Shown here in pieces: positions 18,298-27,013 of a stretch of DNA of 64,000 nt. The notes below the pieces were generated by a model that made no database searches, was not told the DNA's origin, and saw nothing but the letters and a program-made list of their open reading frames with translations. A program made the translations under genes and the position numbers. Location: NCBI GenBank assembly GCA_965262455.1, contig CBDHFH010000007.1, forward strand, positions 1 to 64,000. Reading direction: 5' to 3'. This DNA is from UBA1858 sp965262455 (GTDB lineage Bacteria; Pseudomonadota; Gammaproteobacteria; UBA4575). Each line of letters begins with the position of its first letter. Positions within the stretch are counted from its first letter, which is position 1.

Positions 18298-19116
18298 TTA
18301 TAGTCCCTGGTATCTAACGCCTGTATTCAAGCCAAGATCGGCGCGAATTTGAGTGCCACCAAACTCTTTCAGTTGTTGCGAGATCTCACTATTAGGATCA
18401 TTCAAGTCACCAAAGACAATCGCTTGATAGCCGTCTTTCTGACATGCTTCAGCACAGGCAGTGGTATTTTCACCAGCATCCACTTTATGGATACACATGT
18501 TGCAAGAATCCACACATCCCTTACCACGTGGTGTATTTGGCAGTTGATTCTCTAGCACTTCATGTACGAATGAACGTGCCTTATAGGGACAAGCCATCAT
18601 GCAGTATCGACACCCAATACAGGTGTGCATGTTCACTAACACAATTCCATCCTCGCGCTTGAACGATGCACCTGTCGGACACACGTCAACACATGGAGGA
18701 TGTTCACAATGCTGGCACATGACAGGGAACGACTTAGTATGCTCAGTCTGCGGGTCTTTAACAGTCAGTTTTCTAATCCATTGAGAATCAGTCGTGGAAC
18801 CCTCGTTAGGCCATAATCCGTGTTCATCATTACAGGCAGTCACACAGGCATTACAGTCTTCAGTACATTGATTGACGTTGATCAACATACCCCAGCGCAC
18901 AGCATCAGTGACAGGCTGGTCTGCGGGTTTGGCACTCGCAGTTTCATATAGCATCACACCGGGCGCCACGGCTAGGCCCGAAGCCCCGACTAAACCACCA
19001 ATGAAAGAACGTCTACTAGTATCCATAGCATCGTTTGTATCAGTATCACTTGATTCAGTCTTAGACTTATAAGGCTGACGTAGTAATTGATACGCTTTTG
19101 TAACTACATTACTCAT
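18298..19116 (-). CDS. dsrO: DsrO, periplasmic iron-sulfur subunit of DsrMKJOP
   Basis: Ferredoxin-like subunit exported by the Tat pathway and paired with DsrP and DsrJ. 272 residues. A 30-residue N-region precedes the twin-arginine motif SRRSFIGG (about 34-41) and a hydrophobic stretch. Four cysteine clusters for [4Fe-4S] centres follow, including CTEDCNACVTAC, CQHCEHPPCVDVCP and CIGCRYCMMACPYKAR. The start overlaps the dsrJ stop as ATGA, which favours this start over an internal ATG at 19026 directly before the Tat motif. Confidence 0.95.
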   Translation of the reverse strand: MSNVVTKAYQLLRQPYKSKTESSDTDTNDAMDTSRRSFIGGLVGASGLAVAPGVMLYETASAKPADQPVTDAVRWGMLINVNQCTEDCNACVTACNDEHGLWPNEGSTTDSQWIRKLTVKDPQTEHTKSFPVMCQHCEHPPCVDVCPTGASFKREDGIVLVNMHTCIGCRYCMMACPYKARSFVHEVLENQLPNTPRGKGCVDSCNMCIHKVDAGENTTACAEACQKDGYQAIVFGDLNDPNSEISQQLKEFGGTQIRADLGLNTGVRYQGL

Positions 19117-19607
19117 TTTGGCTGCGCTGCATGGTGATTTGATTTAAGAATTAAGTCGTTTGCGCCCATCATTATACTGTCATGTGGGTCTGTGCCATTG
19201 GCTTGATGTTGTCTAATTGCTTCCCTTATTGCAGATTCCGGACGATCAGCATGACATTGGAAACAGTCTATGCTAACTGCGGCAAAGGTATGACAACTCG
19301 CACAAAAGTGTTCTTCGCTATTTGAATAACGCGCATAATCACCTTTCGCGTTTGGCGTAATATGACAATCAATACAGTTTTTTAAACTATGCTTAGTAGT
19401 GCGAATTCCACGAATAACTGTTTCATCACGCTGATGAAGAATCGTCTCAAAATGTTTTACACGCATCCAGTCAACATCTTCAACACACTGATCACCTTTT
19501 GGTGGCGGTACTTTACTACCATCCGCTATCGAAGATGCACTGACAAAAAATAGCAGCAGCGTAATAAAAACATTGCTTACAATGTTCGTTGGAGTGACTC
19601 CAATCAT
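19113..19607 (-). CDS. dsrJ: DsrJ, periplasmic triheme cytochrome c
   Basis: Small cytochrome of DsrMKJOP. Three haem-binding CXXCH motifs are visible in the central part (CIDCH, CASCH, CFQCH), matching the three haems of the family, with an N-terminal signal or anchor helix. I start it at the ATG at 19607 (about 164 residues); the frame extends to a TTG at 19616. In known DsrJ proteins the haems have unusual ligation, which cannot be judged here. A gap of about 250 bases separates it from dsrL upstream, larger than other gaps in the locus. Confidence 0.94.
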   Translation of the reverse strand: MIGVTPTNIVSNVFITLLLFFVSASSIADGSKVPPPKGDQCVEDVDWMRVKHFETILHQRDETVIRGIRTTKHSLKNCIDCHITPNAKGDYARYSNSEEHFCASCHTFAAVSIDCFQCHADRPESAIREAIRQHQANGTDPHDSIMMGANDLILKSNHHAAQPK

Positions 19608-19859
19608 AGTATTCAAATTTATTTTAAATTAAATCCTAAACTTCGTAGGAATAATGCTGATCTTGTTTAACTATGTGTCTTCAGCTTAATGTTAATATTT
19701 TCAATCTAAGGGCTCGAGTAGAGGGCTCAAGAAAATTAGGATATTTTATTCGAGAACGCGGCAGCACTGCACACAGATTTGGATCGTATAGTAAATACGT
19801 GACAAATAGAGTACAGCGCTAACAAAGCTATCGTAAAAATAGACAATTTTATATGCCCT

Positions 19860-21812
19860 TTAGTGGTCGCCAAGTGCCATATCAATATACCCTGTCGGAC
19901 ATACATCCGCACAAATATGGCAACCAATACATTTATTATAATTAGTATCGACATAACGTCCTGTCGTGGATTTATCTTTCTTAACGCGGAAGACCGCATC
20001 CTGAGGACAATACACAACACAATTATCACATTCGAAACACATTCCGCAGCTCATACAACGGCCTGCTTCTTCAACCGCTTGTTCTTCAGTAAGGCCAATC
20101 ATACGCTCTTCAAAATGCCCGAGTACCTCATCAGAGCTAGGCACTACTGAGTCTCTTAATACACGCGGCGTGTATTCGAAATGTGCGAGGAATAAGCGAT
20201 CGGCAGAAATAATTTCTTGCGCAGAACGATCTTCGTAGTTATGCACCGAGAACCCAGCTTCATCAGACCCACGTGTTTCACCTACGGTGTAGTCTTCAGG
20301 GTCTAATCCAGTTTCTTGTAACTTTTCTAACAGGCTGAAGTGATGCACATCGACCTTAGGTCGCTTTTCATATTCTTTGTCGTTTAGATAAAAATCGACA
20401 CTGTCGGCACATATTGACGCCTGACCAATTGCAGTTGTCAGCAAGTGAGGACGAATAATATCACCACATACAAAATGTCCTTCTTTACCTGGCACTTGAT
20501 AATGCTTGTCAGCGTCAATTAAGCCACGACCATTATCAAAATCTTCAAGTCCATCCAAGTCACCGCCCTGACCAATTGCAGAAACAATTAAGTCGCACTC
20601 GATGTCATATTCAGTGCCTTCGACAGGTGTAGGACGACCATCTTTCATTTCACATTTAGCCATGCGTAACGCTGTTGCACGTCCTTCATCGTTAACCACG
20701 ACTTCGACAGGCATCACGCCATTATCAATACGTACACCTTCATGCAAGGCATCATGTACTTCATGTTCAGCGGCAGTCATTTCTTCACGCTCAAACAATG
20801 AAGTTAATGTTACTTCCGCACCTTCACGTGCTGCAGCATAAGCAGCATCATGAGCCACATAACCACCGATCACATACTCAGGCGCTTCTTTCTTATCAAG
20901 TGTGGGAATCTTGCCCAGGCGTCGCGCGACAGAAACCACGTCAATTGAAGTATCACCACCACCAACACAAACAACACGATCGGCAGTTACTTTTAAAATG
21001 CCTTTATTAAATGCTTCCAAGAACTTAACACCGGCAACACAGTTAGGCGCATCACCATTCGGCACTGGTAAACCACGCCCTGTTTGGCAGCCAAGCGCCC
21101 ATACGATGGCATCAAATTCTTTCTCTACATCTTCAACTGATACGTCACGACCAACACGTGTGTTTAAACGCACTTCAATGTCACCCATATCTAAAATACG
21201 TTGGATTTCTGCATCGAGGAAATCACGTGGCGTACGATATCCAGGAATACCATACTTAAACATTCCTCCAAGCTCATCATGGTCATCAAAGATAGTACTG
21301 GCATGGCCTTTACGACGTAATTGGTAAGCAGCAGATAGACCTGCTGGGCCACCACCAATAATAGCAACGCGTTTACCACTTAAATTGGCTGGCGCTTCAT
21401 ACTTGAATCCTTCTTTTGTTGCAGTATCGCCTATGTATTGTTCGACTGAATTGATGCCGACAAAGTCTTCTACGTGATTACGATTACAACCTTCTTGACA
21501 TGGTGCAGGACATACACGACCCATCATAGAAGGAAAGGGATTTGCATCTGTAGAGCGTCGGAAGGCATATTCCTGCATAGTGACACCTTCGGGTGGCGTC
21601 TCGATACCTCTAACAATATCTAACCAGCCACGAATATCTTCACCTGAAGGGCAGCTGCCTTGGCATGGTGGCGTGCGATGCACATAGGTGGGACATTTAT
21701 GCGATGCATCACCTTCAAAAATTTGATCACCAAAGTTTCCCCATAAGTGATCGCCGTCATCAAACTTACGAAAGGTAAGTTTGTAAGACATTTCATCCTT
21801 TGATGTGGCCAT
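19860..21812 (-). CDS. dsrL: DsrL, NAD(P)H:acceptor iron-sulfur flavoprotein
   Basis: Cytoplasmic flavoprotein related to the small subunit of glutamate synthase. In sulfur oxidisers it is needed for stored-sulfur oxidation and works with DsrAB, linking it to NAD(P)(H). 650 residues. The N-terminal cysteine block CPAPCQEGCNR is near residue 100, the FAD loop VAIIGGGPAGLSAAYQL is near residue 149, and a second nucleotide-binding loop VVCVGGGDTSIDVV is near residue 280. Two C-terminal [4Fe-4S] ferredoxin motifs follow (CMSCGMCFECDNCVVYCP and CIGCHICADVCP). Good ribosome-binding site (AGGAG). DsrL is characteristic of oxidative-type Dsr loci. Confidence 0.95.
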   Translation of the reverse strand: MATSKDEMSYKLTFRKFDDGDHLWGNFGDQIFEGDASHKCPTYVHRTPPCQGSCPSGEDIRGWLDIVRGIETPPEGVTMQEYAFRRSTDANPFPSMMGRVCPAPCQEGCNRNHVEDFVGINSVEQYIGDTATKEGFKYEAPANLSGKRVAIIGGGPAGLSAAYQLRRKGHASTIFDDHDELGGMFKYGIPGYRTPRDFLDAEIQRILDMGDIEVRLNTRVGRDVSVEDVEKEFDAIVWALGCQTGRGLPVPNGDAPNCVAGVKFLEAFNKGILKVTADRVVCVGGGDTSIDVVSVARRLGKIPTLDKKEAPEYVIGGYVAHDAAYAAAREGAEVTLTSLFEREEMTAAEHEVHDALHEGVRIDNGVMPVEVVVNDEGRATALRMAKCEMKDGRPTPVEGTEYDIECDLIVSAIGQGGDLDGLEDFDNGRGLIDADKHYQVPGKEGHFVCGDIIRPHLLTTAIGQASICADSVDFYLNDKEYEKRPKVDVHHFSLLEKLQETGLDPEDYTVGETRGSDEAGFSVHNYEDRSAQEIISADRLFLAHFEYTPRVLRDSVVPSSDEVLGHFEERMIGLTEEQAVEEAGRCMSCGMCFECDNCVVYCPQDAVFRVKKDKSTTGRYVDTNYNKCIGCHICADVCPTGYIDMALGDH

Positions 21813-21859
21813 AACTTTGCTCCTAGTTAGCTAATCTGTATATCTATTAATTAAATTGG

Positions 21860-23404
21860 TTAAGCCGCTTGTTCAGCGTCCGTTGAATCTTGTTCATCAC
21901 TCTCGCCATCATTTTGGCCAGTTAATACAATGGCATTACTGACTAGTTGATGCACACTCACAATTTGATCCATTGTGAAGTTATAGTACGGGAGTACTTT
22001 TGAGAACTGACTTTTACATATCGCACAGATGGCAGCCATATGGGTAACACCGTTATTCTCTGTGACATGTTTTAATGCTTGCATGCGTGGCATCGCGCCT
22101 TTAACGCGCAACTCAATTAAATCATCAGTCAGCAATCCGCCACCACCGCCACAGCAGTATGTACCTTCTTTAATCGAGTATTCCGGCATATCATAAAAGT
22201 TATTACAACATGCTTTAATAATTTCACGTGGAATAGTGAATTGACCGCCAGGCGTATCGCCCATGCGAGACGCACGCGATACATTACATGAATCATGATA
22301 AGTCAGTGTCATATGATCATTCTGCGACTTATCTAATTTAAACTTGCCGTCTTGAATAAGCCCATGTGTCACTTCGCAGATATGTTGTGGCACAGGATAG
22401 TTTGGATCCAAGAAATCAAAAGGCCCAGCTAAGGTATTAAGGAAGCTGTAAGCCACACGCCATGCATGGCCACATTCACCAAATACGATGCGCTTGACGC
22501 CTAAATCAATTGCTGCTTTGCGAATGCGTAATGCAAGCTTCTGCATGTTTTCGTAACTACCGATAAACATACCAAAGTTAGCCGCCTCACTGGCATACGA
22601 GCTCATGGTCCATGAAATACCTGCTTCATGAAATACTTTGGCATAGCCAATCAGACCATCAATGTGTGGTTCAGCGAAAAAATCAGCCGATGGAGTAATA
22701 AGTAATACTTCAGCACCTTTTACATCCAGAGGCATTTTTACTTGTACACCGGTGTCATCTTCAATGTCTTCTTCCAGGCCTTCTAGGGTATCAATCAACG
22801 CTGGCTCAGGCAGACCAAGGTTGTTGCCTAAGGTTTGCGCCTTGCCAATAATTTCGTTGCAGTATTTTTGACCCTTGCCTACTGCATCCATGACTTCACG
22901 TGCCGCCATTGAGATTTCTGCTGTATCGATCCCGTAAGGACAGTACACAGAACAACGACGACATTGAGAACATTGATGGAAATAGGTATACCAGTCGTCT
23001 AATACTTCTTCTGTTAAATCTTCCGCACCGACTAGCTTAGGGGCTATCTTTCCAGCGAGCGTGTAATAGCGACGGTAGACTTTTCTAAATAAATCTTGCC
23101 GCGCCACTGGCATATTCTTGGGATCTGTTGTACCTAAATAGTAGTGGCACTTATCCGTACAGGCACCACACTTCACACATGAGTCCAAAAACACCTGTAA
23201 TGAGCGATATTTCTCGGTCAGCTCGCCCATTTTATCAATCGCGACTTGTTTCCAATTATCGACCAACTCACCGGGGTAACCTAACGGCTCTTGGAATTGT
23301 TCCTTGGCTACAAATGGCTGGCTATGAGCCATGACGCCTTCTTGCAACTTAGGAATGATTGGATATTCTTTTAATTCCGGCGTTTCGAACTCTGCAGCAG
23401 CCAT
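21860..23404 (-). CDS. dsrK: DsrK, heterodisulfide-reductase-like subunit of DsrMKJOP
   Basis: Cytoplasmic-face iron-sulfur subunit, similar to HdrD, thought to act on the DsrC trisulfide or disulfide. 514 residues from the ATG at 23404, which lies one base after the dsrM stop with GGAGAG before it; the frame itself extends about 100 bases into dsrM. Two ferredoxin clusters (CVKCGACTDKC near residue 90 and CSQCRRCSVYCPYG near 150) are followed by two CCG-type domains. The second of these carries YCCGGGGGLL, the motif for the unusual catalytic [4Fe-4S] centre. The C-terminus is acidic. Confidence 0.95.
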   Translation of the reverse strand: MAAAEFETPELKEYPIIPKLQEGVMAHSQPFVAKEQFQEPLGYPGELVDNWKQVAIDKMGELTEKYRSLQVFLDSCVKCGACTDKCHYYLGTTDPKNMPVARQDLFRKVYRRYYTLAGKIAPKLVGAEDLTEEVLDDWYTYFHQCSQCRRCSVYCPYGIDTAEISMAAREVMDAVGKGQKYCNEIIGKAQTLGNNLGLPEPALIDTLEGLEEDIEDDTGVQVKMPLDVKGAEVLLITPSADFFAEPHIDGLIGYAKVFHEAGISWTMSSYASEAANFGMFIGSYENMQKLALRIRKAAIDLGVKRIVFGECGHAWRVAYSFLNTLAGPFDFLDPNYPVPQHICEVTHGLIQDGKFKLDKSQNDHMTLTYHDSCNVSRASRMGDTPGGQFTIPREIIKACCNNFYDMPEYSIKEGTYCCGGGGGLLTDDLIELRVKGAMPRMQALKHVTENNGVTHMAAICAICKSQFSKVLPYYNFTMDQIVSVHQLVSNAIVLTGQNDGESDEQDSTDAEQAA

Positions 23405-23405
23405 G

Positions 23406-24128
23406 CTATTTACTCTCCAATTTAATTGCCCAAGGTGCAATGTGGCGTTGCTCTCTTGGGTTATCCACTTGATTACGCGTCGGACTAAAGAACACACCAG
23501 GAGCATGCAATAATTTTGAAACCGGGAAAATTGCCATTAAGGCGATCACTAACGATAAGTGAATGATTAAAATAGTGTCGTTGGGCAGAGTGCGGATATC
23601 AAATACCATTAAACCAAGCAGGTAAGATTTCAGAGTAATGATGTCTGTATGTGTCACAAACGTCATTAGCACGCCTGTCACACCAATGCCTATGATAAGC
23701 AAAAGCATTAAGTAGTCTGATGGGGCTGATATATAACGCACGCGATCTACCACTATGCGCCGCAACAACAATCCAGCCAGACCAATCAACATGGCAAAAG
23801 ACGCATACTTACCAAATGGTTGCAGTAATTCTACCCACCACCAGACTGGATCTGTGAAGTACCTCAAGTGACGCAAAAGTACTAGAAACAAACCAAAATG
23901 GAACAACCAGCCAAATAACCAGATCCACTTATTGGATTTAAATAAGCTTTCAAAGATGGTGATTTCTTTGAACATTCGAAAGGCAACACCAGAACGTGTT
24001 GTCGGGGCAGGTGTGGTAGGAATTTTTAATGGTGCTGGTGTCTTAATGTATTTACGAATTCGATAAGCAAGACCAAACACCAATATTGCCGTTGCGGCAT
24101 AAAATAAAATGGCAAATAAGATAGACAT
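23406..24128 (-). CDS. dsrM: DsrM, membrane cytochrome b subunit of DsrMKJOP
   Basis: NarI-like dihaem cytochrome b that pairs with DsrK and connects to the quinone pool. 240 residues with about five to six transmembrane helices, starting at the N-terminus (about 2-22). Candidate haem-ligand histidines occur in the helices (for example WLFHFGLFLVLLRHLRYF at about 75-92 and IIHLSLVIALMAIFP near 190). It lies directly upstream of dsrK, and about 100 bases separate it from dsrC. The length matches short DsrM proteins of sulfur oxidisers. Confidence 0.92.
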   Translation of the reverse strand: MSILFAILFYAATAILVFGLAYRIRKYIKTPAPLKIPTTPAPTTRSGVAFRMFKEITIFESLFKSNKWIWLFGWLFHFGLFLVLLRHLRYFTDPVWWWVELLQPFGKYASFAMLIGLAGLLLRRIVVDRVRYISAPSDYLMLLLIIGIGVTGVLMTFVTHTDIITLKSYLLGLMVFDIRTLPNDTILIIHLSLVIALMAIFPVSKLLHAPGVFFSPTRNQVDNPREQRHIAPWAIKLESK

Positions 24129-24206
24129 TATTTAATAATCACGTGAAAGATATTTTAGCTATACAAGCGCCATACTAATCTCCAAAGCACAGCGCCTGTT
24201 GCTTAT

Positions 24207-24226
24207 CTGATATGTATTTCAGATTA
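24207..24226 (-). repeat. Hairpin in the dsrC-dsrM intergenic region
   Basis: A 6-base inverted repeat, ATCTGA and TCAGAT separated by 8 bases, lies four bases after the dsrC stop. No T-run follows, so it is not a classical terminator. A hairpin here could stabilise or process dsrC mRNA, since DsrC is often made in excess over DsrMKJOP. That role is inferred. Confidence 0.4.
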
Positions 24227-24229
24227 TCT

Positions 24230-24562
24230 TTATACGCAGCCAGTTGGCTTAGGCAGACCGGCATATTTACATGCTTGTTTTGCAGGGCCATAAGGAAACA
24301 GTTCATATAAGTATTTACTGTTACCTTTGTCTTTACCTAGTTTCTTACCAATTGCTTTAGTAAGTACACGCACTGCAGGTGCAATTTGATACTCTTCGTA
24401 GTATTCACGAAGAAAATTAATTACTTCCCAGTGGTTTTCATCAAGCGCTGCGCCATCTGCTTCAGCCATTGCAGTCGCCAATTCTGGGCGCCACTCGTTT
24501 AGGTTAGCAAGATAACCTTCTTCATCTGTTTCGTAACTTTGGCCGTCAACTTCTATAGGCAT
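24230..24562 (-). CDS. dsrC: DsrC, sulfur-carrier protein with both redox cysteines
   Basis: Carrier that accepts sulfur from DsrEFH and presents it to DsrAB, forming a trisulfide across two cysteines. 110 residues. The C-terminal arm KQACKYAGLPKPTGCV has both catalytic cysteines, one at the penultimate position and one ten residues before it, which defines true DsrC rather than TusE. An AGGAG ribosome-binding site precedes the ATG. A second DsrC-family protein without these cysteines is encoded at 30522, about 45% alike by eye along its length. Confidence 0.97.
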   Translation of the reverse strand: MPIEVDGQSYETDEEGYLANLNEWRPELATAMAEADGAALDENHWEVINFLREYYEEYQIAPAVRVLTKAIGKKLGKDKGNSKYLYELFPYGPAKQACKYAGLPKPTGCV

Positions 24563-24645
24563 TTGATTTCTCCTAGTCTATTTCTTTCAAGTTTATTTCT
24601 ATTAGGTTTACTTCTGTATGATTACAATGCATATTTAGAAAACAT

Positions 24646-24954
24646 TTATAACCATGACTGTACGGAATCATGATCTGCAGCCAGATCAACAAATCCGCTG
24701 TAATCCACCACTTTGACTCCATTAACTACATTACTTTCGCTGAGCCCACGTGCTTTTAGATCAGGACCAAGCACATAGAATGAAATATTTTCCATTGCTG
24801 CCTCAATTTTCTTTGAGTGCGCAGTCCCTTGCATTGCACCGACAACACCATCTTCGGTTAACAATATTGAGCTGCCAGCTTTTGCTAAACTGATACATGA
24901 TTCGAGTGCATTTCTTTCGAATGGACTCTTATTTACTGTATGTAACATTGCCAT
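24646..24954 (-). CDS. dsrH: DsrH, subunit of the DsrEFH sulfurtransferase
   Basis: DsrH/TusB-family subunit of the hexameric DsrE2F2H2 complex, which passes sulfur to DsrC. 102 residues. The N-terminal MLHTVNKSPFERNALESC (about 3-20) and ILLTEDGVVGAMQGTAHS (about 30-47) are typical of TusB/DsrH. One cysteine (near residue 20) lies in the first helix, in line with the single conserved cysteine of DsrH. GAGG lies eight bases before the ATG. It follows dsrF by 11 bases. Confidence 0.94.
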   Translation of the reverse strand: MAMLHTVNKSPFERNALESCISLAKAGSSILLTEDGVVGAMQGTAHSKKIEAAMENISFYVLGPDLKARGLSESNVVNGVKVVDYSGFVDLAADHDSVQSWL

Positions 24955-24965
24955 TGTCGAATCCT

Positions 24966-25385
24966 CTAAAAACTAAATACTACGTCTTGCGCATCAATTA
25001 CATCCGCAAGTTCTGCTCGCGTGACAAGATGAATAGAATCTTTTTCTGCCCAATCATCATCTTCATCTTCGTACTTTAACTCTTGCAGATCCTCAAGCGT
25101 TAAGCCGCGCTCATCGAGAGATTCTTTTTCAATGTAAATTTTCTTAATGTCGTAGTCGCCTAATGCAGAATAAGTGGGAGAAAAATTTTTCATCCCAATA
25201 TCATCTGTATCTTGGCCTTTCATTAATTGGTAAACGCCATCATCCGCAAACACTAAACTGACATCCTGGTCAAATGCAGCAGCAATAAGCACTACCTCTA
25301 AAGATTCTAGCGCATAAATCGTTCCGTAAGGCGCCTTACGATTCATGTACATAAATTTTTTTACTACTTGATCACCGTCTTCCAT
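24966..25385 (-). CDS. dsrF: DsrF, subunit of the DsrEFH sulfurtransferase
   Basis: DsrF/TusC-family subunit. 139 residues. The N-terminal half has KFMYMNRKAPYGTIYALES (about 10-28) and AAFDQDVSLVFADDGVYQL (about 36-54), the characteristic TusC/DsrF blocks. It contains no cysteine, consistent with DsrF not being the sulfur-carrying subunit. A purine-rich GGGAGAGGGAGAA run precedes the ATG. Lies between dsrE and dsrH as in all known oxidative dsr loci. Confidence 0.94.
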   Translation of the reverse strand: MEDGDQVVKKFMYMNRKAPYGTIYALESLEVVLIAAAFDQDVSLVFADDGVYQLMKGQDTDDIGMKNFSPTYSALGDYDIKKIYIEKESLDERGLTLEDLQELKYEDEDDDWAEKDSIHLVTRAELADVIDAQDVVFSF

Positions 25386-25427
25386 TTATTGTTCTCCCTC
25401 TCCCAAACAGCTCGCCATTATTGTTAG

Positions 25428-25820
25428 TTAGTCGCCAAACACAACCAAACGGTCGGCTTGAATTCCGGCTTCGATTAGCTGGCCTAAGCCAGATATACGA
25501 AACCCTTCGGCAACATTATTTGCAGACTTGCCATTACGTTTTGCTTCGTCTTCATCAAGCATGCCACGGCGTTGAGCCGCTGCCACACACAGCACTAAGT
25601 CAACACTGTGTTCTTTCGCCAACTCTGACCATTGATTTGGTATATGCCGGTCATCTTGTGGAGGAACAGCTAGGGCCGTGCCATTATTGACACCATCATG
25701 ATAAAAGAACACACGAAACACTTCGTGACCTTTGTCAATTGCCGCTTTAGCAAATTTATATGCTGAATCAGAGGCCTGATGTGTATAGGGTCCTTCGTTG
25801 ACTAGGATTCCGAATTTCAC
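25428..25820 (-). CDS. dsrE: DsrE, sulfur-binding subunit of DsrEFH
   Basis: DsrE/TusD-family subunit that carries the active-site cysteine for sulfur transfer to DsrC. Starting at the GTG at 25820 gives 130 residues, the usual length, with AGGAG seven bases upstream; the open frame extends further into dsrB but that part is unlike the family. The N-terminus reads VKFGILVNEGPYTHQASDSA. The conserved cysteine is in DLVLCVAAAQRRGM (near residue 77). It lies 16 bases downstream of dsrB. Confidence 0.95.
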   Translation of the reverse strand: MKFGILVNEGPYTHQASDSAYKFAKAAIDKGHEVFRVFFYHDGVNNGTALAVPPQDDRHIPNQWSELAKEHSVDLVLCVAAAQRRGMLDEDEAKRNGKSANNVAEGFRISGLGQLIEAGIQADRLVVFGD

Positions 25821-25836
25821 AATTGAACTCCTAGAT

Positions 25837-26910
25837 TTAGAAACGAATATGAGTAGAAGAGTTAAGACTACGACGTGCACCTCTCCAATTATCAATATGG
25901 AATTTAGTGAACGGTAGCCCGGTTAATTCAAAGAAACGAGGCCAGCCAACGCGCTCGACCCAATCATTAATTCGCTCCCAATCACGTGCATCATCTTTGT
26001 ACGCTCGCAGAATACGTTTAACAATGGCTGTCGCCTCAGGCCAACGTGGAGGATTGTTTGGTATTCCCGCTGCTACAAGCTTTTGGAAAGTAGGTTTGCC
26101 ACGTGCATTAGAGTGATTTCCACCAACCCACACAGCTAGTTTAGTATGCTCGGCATCGTTAATTTGCATTGGAGGACATGGTGGGAAACACGCACCACAA
26201 CAAATGCACTTCTTCTCGTCTACTTCTAATGAAGGCTTGCCGTTAACCTGTGCTGGACGAATTGCCGCAACCGGGCAACGCGCAACGACTGAAGGTCGCT
26301 CACAAACATTAGACACTAAATCATGATTAATTTTTGGCGGCTTGGTATGTTGCACATTAATCGCGATATCACCTTGGCCACCACAGTTAATTTGGCAGCA
26401 AGAGGTAGTGATATGAACACGGTTAGGCATGTTATTTTCTTTAAACTCGTCAATGAGCTCATCCATCATTGCCTTAACCACGCCTGATGCATCAGTACCA
26501 GGAATATCACAGTGCAACCATCCTTGCGTATGTGAAATCATCGCCACAGAGTTCTTAGTACCACCAACCACGAAGCCTTCTGACTCCAGCGCATCAATTA
26601 TTGGCTGCACTTTCGCTTCATCAGCCACCATATATTCGATGTTCGATCGAATAGTGAAACGCACATAGCCGTCAGCATATTTATCACCAATGTCACATAG
26701 CGTGCGCAAGGTAAATACATCTAATATGCGTTGAGTGCCTGCACGTACCGTCCAGATTTGATCACCGTTTTTAGCGACATGTAATAGCACGCCCGGACGT
26801 GGATGTTCATGATAGTCCCAGTCGCCGTAGTTCTTACGCATAACAGGGTGCATGTATTGGAATCCATCAGGACATCCTGATTCAATTGGTGGTCTGTGAT
26901 CTTGAGCCAT
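25837..26910 (-). CDS. dsrB: DsrB, dissimilatory sulfite reductase beta subunit
   Basis: Beta subunit of the siroheme enzyme that, in the oxidative pathway, converts DsrC-bound sulfane sulfur to sulfite. 357 residues. Siroheme/[4Fe-4S]-binding cysteines are seen in TTSCCQINCGGQGDIAIN (about 168-185) and with CPVAAIRP. A ferredoxin-like insertion has CICCGACFPPCPPM (about 236-249). The GGAGATTAAAAA spacing before the ATG is good. Unlike most dsr genes it is not tightly packed against its neighbour: a 100-base gap with a strong hairpin separates it from dsrA. Confidence 0.97.
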   Translation of the reverse strand: MAQDHRPPIESGCPDGFQYMHPVMRKNYGDWDYHEHPRPGVLLHVAKNGDQIWTVRAGTQRILDVFTLRTLCDIGDKYADGYVRFTIRSNIEYMVADEAKVQPIIDALESEGFVVGGTKNSVAMISHTQGWLHCDIPGTDASGVVKAMMDELIDEFKENNMPNRVHITTSCCQINCGGQGDIAINVQHTKPPKINHDLVSNVCERPSVVARCPVAAIRPAQVNGKPSLEVDEKKCICCGACFPPCPPMQINDAEHTKLAVWVGGNHSNARGKPTFQKLVAAGIPNNPPRWPEATAIVKRILRAYKDDARDWERINDWVERVGWPRFFELTGLPFTKFHIDNWRGARRSLNSSTHIRF

Positions 26911-26925
26911 TTTTTAATCTCCGAA

Positions 26926-26968
26926 CTAAAAGCCTGCTAACAAAATATAATCGTTAAGCAGGCTTTAG
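26926..26968 (-). repeat. Strong stem-loop between dsrA and dsrB
   Basis: AAAGCCTGCT (26929-26938) and AGCAGGCTTT (26957-26966) form a 10-base stem that extends, with one bulge, to CTAA/TTAG and AAC/GTT, around an AT-rich loop. On the minus strand it is followed only by TTTTAG, so termination would be partial at most. It could be an attenuator or an mRNA processing and stability element setting the dsrA:dsrB message ratio; that role is inferred. Confidence 0.65.
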
Positions 26969-27013
26969 TGATTTTGATAATGTGATAAAAAATTATATTA
27001 GTGAAGTAAGTGA

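Noticed and set aside
19736..20029. 97-codon minus-strand frame between dsrL and dsrJ
   Set aside because: Mostly overlaps the end of dsrL in another frame, with low-complexity hydrophobic content and no ribosome-binding site.
25821..25895. Upstream extension of dsrE into dsrB
   Set aside because: The extra residues are unlike DsrE; the GTG at 25820 has a well-spaced AGGAG and gives the usual 130 residues.
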